Position numbers and translations under genes: made by a program. The notes under the pieces were generated by a model that saw only the letters and a program-made list of their open reading frames with translations, ran no database searches and was not told the origin of the DNA. This document shows positions 1 to 3,612 of a DNA stretch of 5,400 nt, in pieces. The DNA is from Frankiaceae bacterium (GTDB lineage: Bacteria; Actinomycetota; Actinomycetes; JADGOU01). Location of the stretch: assembly GCA_017882835.1 (NCBI GenBank), contig JADGOU010000211.1, positions 1 to 5,400 of the forward strand, in the 5' to 3' direction. The number at the start of each line of letters is the position of its first letter. Position 1 is the first letter of the stretch.

Positions 1-93
1 CTGCTGGCAAAGCTCGGTGTGGAGCGGCGTACCCAGGCCGCGCTGTACGTCGTGGAGTCTCACCACGACGCCCGGCAGCGACCCGGGTGCTAG
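1..93 (+). CDS. C-terminal end of a LuxR/NarL-type response regulator (partial)
   Basis: This reading frame is open from the window edge to a TAG at 91-93 and gives 30 residues. The segment LAKLGVERRTQAALYVVE matches the last recognition and dimerisation helices of the LuxR-type (GerE) helix-turn-helix found at the C-terminus of NarL/FixJ response regulators, where a typical ending is 'AKLGV-RRTQAA'. Such proteins bind promoter DNA after phosphorylation by a sensor kinase. The receiver domain and most of the DNA-binding domain lie to the left of the window, so the target and partner cannot be named. The short tail after the helix, rich in His, Asp and Arg, is not conserved in the family. The stop is followed by a small hairpin (105-121). 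The family call is fairly secure although only the end is visible. Confidence 0.75.
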   Translation: MLAKLGVERRTQAALYVVESHHDARQRPGC

Positions 94-104
94 CGCCGGC
101 GTGA

Positions 105-121
105 TGACACCCTCTGTGTCA
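105..121 (+). terminator. Weak hairpin after the regulator stop
   Basis: TGACAC (105-110) and GTGTCA (116-121) form a perfect 6-bp stem with a 5-nt loop, 11 nt after the stop codon of the response regulator fragment. There is no T tract, which is common for hairpin terminators in actinomycetes. The position suits a transcription end, but the stem is short and could be chance. Confidence 0.3.
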
Positions 122-262
122 ACCTCACCCGGCTTTGATCCTGCTGGGCGTGGGTGTGCAGGGTTGGCAGTTGCTGTTGAGCAGCTCCTCGACGGTAAGA
201 GCAGCTCACCGCAGTCGCCGACCGCAGCCGCCACAGGGTCGGCGCGGGGTAGGGAGGCCGGC

Positions 263-626
263 TCAGGCCTGTCGGCGACCCATCGCCTCTGGACCCAGCC
301 GCAACCCGTCTTCGGCGGTCACGGCCGGCGACATCTCCAGCTGGAACATGTCACCCCAGGTCAACCCGATCTCCATCAGTGCGCCATGGTCGTCGGTCTC
401 GAAGATCGACACGACCCTGGTGGTCAGTCGCCGCGCTCGCCCGTTCCGAAGTGCGCCAGCGGCAGCACCAAAAAGGCAAAAAGGAAGGTCCCGCCGGGAA
501 TGACTGATTTTGGCCCACCGATCCCAGCTCCCGGATGGAGGAGGACTCGATGGTCGCGATGGCGGGCAGGCCGGGGTTGGTCGGGAGGCTGACCCTCGGC
601 AGCAACGCACAGCGAGTCCTGCTCAC
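263..626 (-). pseudogene. Minus-strand coding-like stretch in two frames, probable decayed gene
   Basis: Two neighbouring pieces of the minus strand have codons ending almost only in G or C, as in the real genes of this window. One piece runs from a GTG at 626 down to about 513 and includes LPAIATIESSSIRELGSVG. The other runs from about 440 down to a stop at 265-263 and includes VVSIFETDDHGALMEIGL and WGDMFQLEMS. They are in different frames. One extra base or two missing bases between about 430 and 513 would join them, and that interval holds two T5 runs on the minus strand, which are typical slippage sites. I do not recognise the family. The second piece could alternatively be a 49-residue ORF from a GTG at 412, but it lacks a good ribosome binding site. 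No signal peptide or known motif is visible. The coding signal is moderate; pseudogene status is inferred. Confidence 0.3.
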
Positions 627-667
627 CGCGCACTGTCCGGCCCTCGGGTCGAGGTCTCGGCTGCAAG

Positions 668-697
668 CCAGCCCGCTCGGTCGCCCCGGCGGGCTGG
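668..697. other. GC-rich 9-bp stem-loop
   Basis: CCAGCCCGC (668-676) and GCGGGCTGG (689-697) pair perfectly around a 12-nt loop. There is no T tract on either side. It lies in a stretch (627-884) in which I see no gene. It could be a terminator for a lost gene or part of decayed mobile DNA. The structure is seen directly; the role is unknown. Confidence 0.4.
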
Positions 698-884
698 TCC
701 CGCTGAGGGGTAAATCCCCAACCAGTGCGCGGTGGCCCAGTCCGCTGGACTGGTCCGAGCGAGAGGCGTCGACGGCTCGTCCGGCGCTACCGCCGCGCTG
801 CGCTGGGCTGCGGGCGAGGCCCAGGCGCAGGGGCGGCCGTCGGTCCTACACGCCCACGAGATCCCGGCTCAGGCTTCCTCCTGA

Positions 885-1154
885 CACCGGTGCCCGGGAT
901 GGGAGACGCCCTGCGCGCGGGCGGCGAAGCCTGCCCTGGACCGGACGCTGGCGGATGTGTTCGGCGACCAGCGTCTCACCGACGTCCGACGGGCGGTCAT
1001 GCACCGGAACGCCCGGCCGGGGCTGATTGACATCGCCGAGAATGCCAGCCTGCTCGTGGGGGGCGCCCGCAGGGCCGGCGCCTTCGTGCTGGTATCGCGT
1101 AGCAACCGGTGTGTTCACCACGCCAGCTGCCCGGTACGGGTGATGCGTGACTGA
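885..1154 (+). pseudogene. Possible remnant of an anti-sigma-type ATPase (HATPase_c_2-like) gene
   Basis: After an in-frame stop at 882-884 this frame stays open to TGA at 1152-1154 and has about 85% G/C at third codon positions from 957 onward. The segment DQRLTDVRRAVMHRNARPGL resembles the start of RsbW/SpoIIAB-like ATP-binding proteins, where 'LTDVRRAV...GL' precedes the ATP-binding helix. The following 'VGGARRAGAFVLVSRSNR' loosely matches the later glycine-rich turn and strand. The conserved N box (N-x-x-x-N/H) is not visible, so the protein would not be a working ATPase as it stands. A GTG at 957 is a possible start but has no convincing ribosome binding site. Such genes often sit beside GAF-ANTAR regulators, as here, but the resemblance is weak and the piece may simply be unrelated non-coding DNA. 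Confidence 0.25.
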
Positions 1155-1489
1155 CCCAGTCAGATCAGACCCGAACGCCGCCGTGCCCCGGGGAGCTCGA
1201 CGACGGTCAGCTCGCGGCGGCCCTACTGGCCGCGGACGCCGCCGCCGCCGCGCTGCTGCACCTGGACAGCGGCCGGAACGACCCCTTCGGCGCCGATCCG
1301 GGGGCTGGCGCCACCTTCCACCTGCAGGTGCACCAGGCCACCGGCATGGTGCAGAGCCAGCTCCACGTCGAAACCGACGAGGCGCTGCTGGTGCTGCGCT
1401 CCCGCGCCTTCGCCACCGACCGCCAGCTCGACGCCGTCGCCTCCGACGTCGTGGAGCGGCGGTTGCGCTTTACCCCGGAGGATGCATGA
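1151..1489 (+). pseudogene. Truncated GAF-ANTAR regulator remnant (end of GAF domain plus ANTAR domain)
   Basis: The frame ending at TGA 1487-1489 encodes a clear ANTAR RNA-binding domain, HQATGMVQSQLHVETDEALL followed by LRSRAFATDRQLDAVASDVV and the usual ERRLRF ending. Before it stands LDDGQLAAALLAADAAAAALL, the last helix of the GAF domain in this protein class. An intact member would be roughly 230-250 residues. Here the frame is closed by TGA at 1148-1150, there is no ATG or GTG before 1328, and I could not find the rest of the GAF domain in any upstream frame. About 100 or more N-terminal residues are therefore missing, apparently by deletion. A GTG at 1328 could in principle give a 53-residue ANTAR-only peptide. 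Its stop overlaps the next gene's start as ATGA, so the two were probably a translationally coupled tandem pair. The family assignment is strong; loss of function is inferred. Confidence 0.7.
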
Positions 1490-2265
1490 GTGAGCACACC
1501 AGCGCCGGCGGCGTGTCGGCCACCGCAACCCGCGAGCAGACGTTGGCGGAGACTTTCGTGACGCTCGCCGACACTCTGGTCGACGACTACGACGTCGTGG
1601 ACCTGTTGGACCGGTTGGTCTGCGCCTGCGTGGCACTGCTCGGCGTGACCGCCGCCGGCCTGTTGCTCGAGGACCAAAAAGGCCACCTCACGGTGATGGC
1701 CTCCTCCAGTGAGGAGAGCCGGCTGCTGGAGGTCTTCCAGCTGCAGAACGACGAGGGGCCCTGCCTGGACTGCGTTCGCACTGGCACGACCGTGACCAGC
1801 GGCGATCTCGCCGGCGACCGGGATCGCTGGCCCCGCTTCGTCCCGGCGGCTCGGGTCGCCGGCTTCCACTCGGTCGCCGCCGCTCCCATGCGGCTGCGGG
1901 CCCAGACGATCGGGGCGCTGAACTTGTTCCACGGCCGGCCCGAGCCGGTGCCGCTGGCCGACCAGCGTCTGGCGCAGGCGTTGGCGGACGTGGCCACCAT
2001 CGGCATCCTGCAGCAGCGTTCGGCGCACCGCAGCGCGATGCTCGCCGAACAGCTACAGGCTGCGCTGGACAGCCGAGGCCGAGTGGTCATCGAGCAGGCC
2101 AAAGGGGTGCTGGCCGAGCGCAACCGAGTCGGGATAGACGAGGCCTTCGCGGCGTTGCGCCAGCACGCCCGAAACCACAACCTCAAGCTGACCGCCTTGG
2201 CCTTGGCCGTCATCCGAGGTGACGTCGACCCGGCCGCGGTGCTGGCGGTTTCGGCCAGCACCTGA
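1486..2265 (+). CDS. GAF and ANTAR domain-containing regulator (putative transcription antiterminator)
   Basis: The protein is 259 residues long. A GAF domain covers about residues 35-180 and includes the conserved ligand-pocket motif NDEGPCLDCVRTG (about 88-100) and GALNLFHGRPEP (about 133-144). A C-terminal ANTAR domain covers about 187-245, with RVVIEQAKGVLAERNRVGID and LRQHARNHNLKLTALAL. ANTAR domains bind paired hairpins in nascent RNA and prevent termination; the GAF domain probably senses a small ligand or redox state. There is no signal peptide or membrane segment, so it acts in the cytoplasm. I chose ATG 1486 because GGAGG lies at 1477-1481 and the family begins with a short tail before 'ETFVTLADTLVDDYDVVDLLDRL'. 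An upstream GTG at 1147 in this frame would add 113 residues that are only an out-of-frame reading of the preceding ANTAR remnant. The start overlaps that remnant's stop (ATGA), implying translational coupling. Its RNA targets are unknown. Confidence 0.9.
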   Translation: MSEHTSAGGVSATATREQTLAETFVTLADTLVDDYDVVDLLDRLVCACVALLGVTAAGLLLEDQKGHLTVMASSSEESRLLEVFQLQNDEGPCLDCVRTGTTVTSGDLAGDRDRWPRFVPAARVAGFHSVAAAPMRLRAQTIGALNLFHGRPEPVPLADQRLAQALADVATIGILQQRSAHRSAMLAEQLQAALDSRGRVVIEQAKGVLAERNRVGIDEAFAALRQHARNHNLKLTALALAVIRGDVDPAAVLAVSAST

Positions 2266-2281
2266 CGCATCCACCGGCCAA

Positions 2282-2296
2282 GCAGCCCTGGGCTGC
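2282..2296 (+). terminator. Hairpin after the GAF-ANTAR gene
   Basis: GCAGCC (2282-2287) and GGCTGC (2291-2296) pair perfectly around a 3-nt loop, 16 nt after the GAF-ANTAR stop. It is GC-rich and compact and has no T tract, like many actinobacterial intrinsic terminators. The position fits the end of this transcription unit. A 10-bp palindrome CGAGATCTCG follows at 2333-2342; its role is unknown. Confidence 0.4.
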
Positions 2297-2378
2297 GCTG
2301 AGATCACCGCCCGAAGACACTTCCCAACAGGTCGAGATCTCGGCACAAGGCGGCGGCGATGCTTTCGGCCCACCGCTA

Positions 2379-2407
2379 TTCGGAGGGCCTAAACTAGACG
2401 GGATAAT
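2379..2407 (+). promoter_or_regulatory. Weak promoter-like sequence
   Basis: TTCGGA (2379-2384) and GATAAT (2402-2407) are separated by 17 bases and resemble vegetative -35 and -10 hexamers. The -10 is good and the -35 is poor. It stands in the most AT-rich part of the gap after the GAF-ANTAR gene. The only thing directly downstream is a 20-codon ORF (2446-2508), so its relevance is uncertain. Confidence 0.25.
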
Positions 2408-2445
2408 GGCCCGAATCCCGGGTAGCAGCGGGTACGGTGGCGATC

Positions 2446-2508
2446 ATGACGGAGATCGTCTGTGACGCAAAGGGGTGGCTCGGAGCCCCAGCGGGCGTCG
2501 GGCATTAG
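2446..2508 (+). other. Tiny 20-codon ORF, possible leader peptide
   Basis: ATG at 2446 is preceded by GGTGG at 2436-2440 and follows the promoter-like sequence by about 38 bases. It encodes MTEIVCDAKGWLGAPAGVGH and ends at TAG 2506-2508, inside the stem-loop 2491-2528. The arrangement resembles a leader peptide, but no clear biosynthetic or resistance gene follows on the same strand, and the composition has no run of one amino acid. It could equally be the first codons of a truncated gene or chance. Confidence 0.2.
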
Positions 2509-2535
2509 TTAGGACCAACTGACGCCCGGCGGGCG
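2491..2535. terminator. Stem-loop with alternative pairing, possible convergent terminator
   Basis: CGGGCGTC (2492-2499) pairs with GACGCCCG (2521-2528). The stem continues with AGTT/AACT (2507-2510/2517-2520) around the 6-nt loop AGGACC, after a 7-nt one-sided bulge. The right arm could instead fold with GGGCG (2531-2535) through CGCCC (2523-2527), so the two foldings exclude each other. The structure contains the stop codons of the minus-strand 63-residue gene (TAA, 2511-2509) and of the plus-strand 20-codon ORF. A terminator between converging transcripts is the simplest reading; there is no T tract. Confidence 0.35.
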
Positions 2536-2700
2536 CATGAAGGTCACCCCCAGGAGTCGCTGAGATAGCGGGGACGGCGGGTCCTGTAGCACGGGGGATC
2601 GGGGCCGCTGCCAGCGCGGGCAGTCGCACTTTGAGCAGGCGGTGCTGTCGAGGCGCTGCCAGTGGTGGTGAGCGTCCGCTGAGTGGCGGCAAGTACACAT
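2509..2700 (-). CDS. Small Cys/His-rich, probably metal-binding protein (63 residues)
   Basis: ATG at 2700-2698 on the minus strand is preceded by GGAAGGTGA (complement of 2705-2713), about 4 bases before the start, one of the best ribosome binding sites in the window. The 63-residue product opens with MCTCRHSADAHHHW and continues with CSKCDCPRW. The cluster is thus Cys2, Cys4, His6, His11-13, then Cys22-x2-Cys25-x-Cys27. Small actinobacterial proteins with this 'C-x-C-x-H ... H-x-H ... C-x2-C-x-C' pattern are common and mostly uncharacterised; zinc or another metal is a reasonable guess for the ligand. The C-terminal half is proline-rich and has no recognisable motif. There is no signal peptide or membrane segment. 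The frame remains open upstream to 3501, but the ribosome binding site and the family pattern both favour ATG 2700. The biological role is unknown. Confidence 0.65.
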   Translation of the reverse strand: MCTCRHSADAHHHWQRLDSTACSKCDCPRWQRPRSPVLQDPPSPLSQRLLGVTFMRPPGVSWS

Positions 2701-2871
2701 GGCGTCACCTTCCAGGTTGAGAATGGCAGAGGGTCGCTGCCGGTGGCAAGGCTGCCACGCCGAGTGACTGAGGGCTACACCTCCAACGGGCGGCCCTGTA
2801 CGTACACCGAGCGCTACCACTTCGCGAACGGGCAGATCCAGTTCGACCGTCCCGACGTCAACTGCACCTGA
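2683..2871 (+). pseudogene. C-terminal coding fragment of an unrecognised protein
   Basis: From about 2770 to the stop TGA at 2869-2871 the codons end almost only in G or C, and the residues (GYTSNGRPCTYTERYHF, then NGQIQFDRPDVNCT) look like a genuine protein end with aromatic and polar alternation and two cysteines. The frame can be extended back to a GTG at 2683, but that start overlaps the start codon and ribosome binding site of the minus-strand Cys/His gene, and the first 29 residues show poorer codon bias. I therefore read it as the 3' end of a gene whose front part is lost. It could be a secreted or SnoaL/NTF2-like protein, but I do not recognise the family. A stop-to-start gap of 12 bases leads into the ORF at 2884. 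Confidence 0.3.
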
Positions 2872-2883
2872 CGTAATCTCGAC

Positions 2884-3303
2884 ATGGAACAGCCCCCGAG
2901 CCGCACGGACGGCTGGCCGCAGTGCTCGGCGTGCGCGCGGCGAACGGGTCAGGATTACGGCGACCGCGACGACGGCGACGAGTGGGTGAACGTCGTCAGT
3001 GCTCACGGTGAGCGTCTCCAACTGACAAAGGTCGTGCTCGCTGGGCGGCGGCGGTGCGAACGGGGCCGTGACGCCCTTCGTTGGCGTCCCGCACAACCAC
3101 CCGTCACTGGGCTTCCCGGGCCACCGGCGACCGACCCGCCTGGCGCAGGGCGCGCTCCCGGGCTCGGGCCTGCACGATCGACCCGGCTGGCTCCCGGTCG
3201 GCGGCCTCCCCGGGTGCTGACGTGGGGCACGAGCGGAGCGAAGGACCCGAGCGTCGGCCGCCGGGAGCTGCGCTTGCCCCAAAATTGTGGGTCTACGCCG
3301 TAA
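2884..3303 (+). CDS. Unrecognised ORF, first half coding-like
   Basis: The ORF runs from ATG 2884 to TGA 3301-3303 (139 residues). The first 50 or so codons have strong G/C third-position bias and encode an acidic, polar region with a Cys-x2-Cys pair: WPQCSACARRTG, then DYGDRDDGDEWVNVVSAHGE. After about 3060 the bias fades and the sequence becomes a Pro/Arg/Gly-rich string typical of non-coding GC-rich DNA read as protein, so a frameshift or a fused non-coding tail is likely there. No Shine-Dalgarno sequence precedes the ATG; initiation could only come by coupling to the fragment that stops 12 bases earlier. The frame opposite on the minus strand has worse bias. I cannot assign a function, and it may be a gene remnant. 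From about 3060 to 3308 I see no other gene. Confidence 0.3.
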   Translation: MEQPPSRTDGWPQCSACARRTGQDYGDRDDGDEWVNVVSAHGERLQLTKVVLAGRRRCERGRDALRWRPAQPPVTGLPGPPATDPPGAGRAPGLGPARSTRLAPGRRPPRVLTWGTSGAKDPSVGRRELRLPQNCGSTP

Positions 3304-3308
3304 CCTTC

Positions 3309-3312
3309 GGAG
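3309..3312 (+). promoter_or_regulatory. Ribosome binding site of the small membrane protein
   Basis: GGAG with 6 bases to the ATG at 3319. It decides the start, since the open frame has no competing ATG or GTG with comparable spacing. Confidence 0.55.
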
Positions 3313-3318
3313 TGCGTC

Positions 3319-3489
3319 ATGATCGTCATTCTTGGGCTCGTCATCCTGGTCGCCGCGGTGATCGTCGGCGTGGCCGGTGTTCTCGGCAACGGTGGCAGCG
3401 CGCATGCGCTCACCCACGGCTTCGCGGTGTTCGGCTACGGGTGTGGCTCTTCTGGAGTGACCGGTGCCGAGGGAGGCATGATCGGGTAG
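3319..3489 (+). pseudogene. Small actinobacterial membrane protein, 3' end replaced by IS sequence
   Basis: ATG 3319 is preceded by GGAG at 3309-3312 with 6-base spacing. Residues 1-21 form a hydrophobic helix (MIVILGLVILVAAVIVGVAG), followed by LGNGGSAHALTHGFAVFGY. This is the opening of a widespread small actinobacterial membrane protein of about 75-90 residues that normally continues 'HVTGSTGTLFLYGIVVG...' into a second membrane helix. Here the family sequence stops exactly after Tyr40 (3438). The next 16 residues are Gly/Ser-rich, unlike the family, and end at TAG 3487-3489. The second helix is missing. The simplest explanation is that an ISKra4-type element inserted at about 3438/3439, so codons 41-56 are read from the element. 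The rest of the gene should resume beyond the right end of the element, outside the window. The function of the intact family is not established. Confidence 0.65.
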
Positions 3490-3553
3490 AGGCGTGTGCA
3501 TGCGAGGCTGCGCCGGGTTTGGGTGTGATCGGCGCGTTGGTGCCGTGATGTGA

Positions 3554-3611
3554 AGGGGCTCCTGGTAGATCGACAGGTTGCGAAGCCGAACGATCTGAAC
3601 CAGGAGCCCTT
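3554..3611 (+). promoter_or_regulatory. Long hairpin occluding the transposase ribosome binding site
   Basis: GGGCTCCTGGTAGATCG (3556-3572) pairs fully with 3591-3609 apart from a 2-base bulge (GA, 3597-3598). The stem can be lengthened by G-U and A-U pairs at 3555/3610 and 3554/3611. The 18-nt apical part (3573-3590) can fold further as GGTT/AGCC closing a GCGA (GNRA-type) tetraloop. The right arm contains AGGAG (3602-3606), the ribosome binding site for ATG 3613, so the site is fully base-paired in any transcript that includes the left arm. In IS10, IS50 and IS200 similar hairpins block translation of transposase from read-through transcripts; that role is inferred here. It could also, or instead, be a subterminal transposase-binding site. 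Confidence 0.75.
3602..3606 (+). promoter_or_regulatory. Transposase ribosome binding site (AGGAG)
   Basis: AGGAG stands 6 bases before ATG 3613 and fixes the start there rather than at a GTG at 3550, which lies before the hairpin and lacks a binding site. It forms part of the right arm of the hairpin 3554-3611 and is therefore masked when that folds. Confidence 0.7.
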
Positions 3612-3612
3612 G

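Noticed and set aside
1147..1485. A 113-residue N-terminal extension of the GAF-ANTAR protein from GTG 1147.
   Set aside because: The extension is Arg/Ala/Pro-rich and is the wrong-frame reading of a clear ANTAR domain. ATG 1486 has a strong ribosome binding site.
2507..2520. A hexaloop hairpin (AGTT-AGGACC-AACT) as an ANTAR target RNA.
   Set aside because: ANTAR targets are paired hairpins whose 6-base loops carry A at position 1 and G at position 4. This loop has A at position 4, and I found no second hexaloop partner nearby.
3433..3460. An internal deletion and frameshift in the membrane-protein gene (another frame reads GVALLE, vaguely like the second helix) instead of an IS junction.
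   Set aside because: The match is only a few residues long and is followed at once by a stop. An IS boundary explains the abrupt change more simply, though the sequence beyond 5400 is needed to decide.
2701..3501. A 267-residue upstream extension of the minus-strand Cys/His protein.
   Set aside because: It lacks family motifs, crosses the membrane-protein gene on the other strand, and its codon bias is poorer than the opposite frame. The start at 2700 has its own strong ribosome binding site.
3554..3572. The left arm of the hairpin as the IS left terminal repeat.
   Set aside because: Its partner lies 19 bases further on, directly before the start codon, rather than at the far end, and the host gene is already disrupted at about 3439. 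It cannot be fully excluded without the right end.
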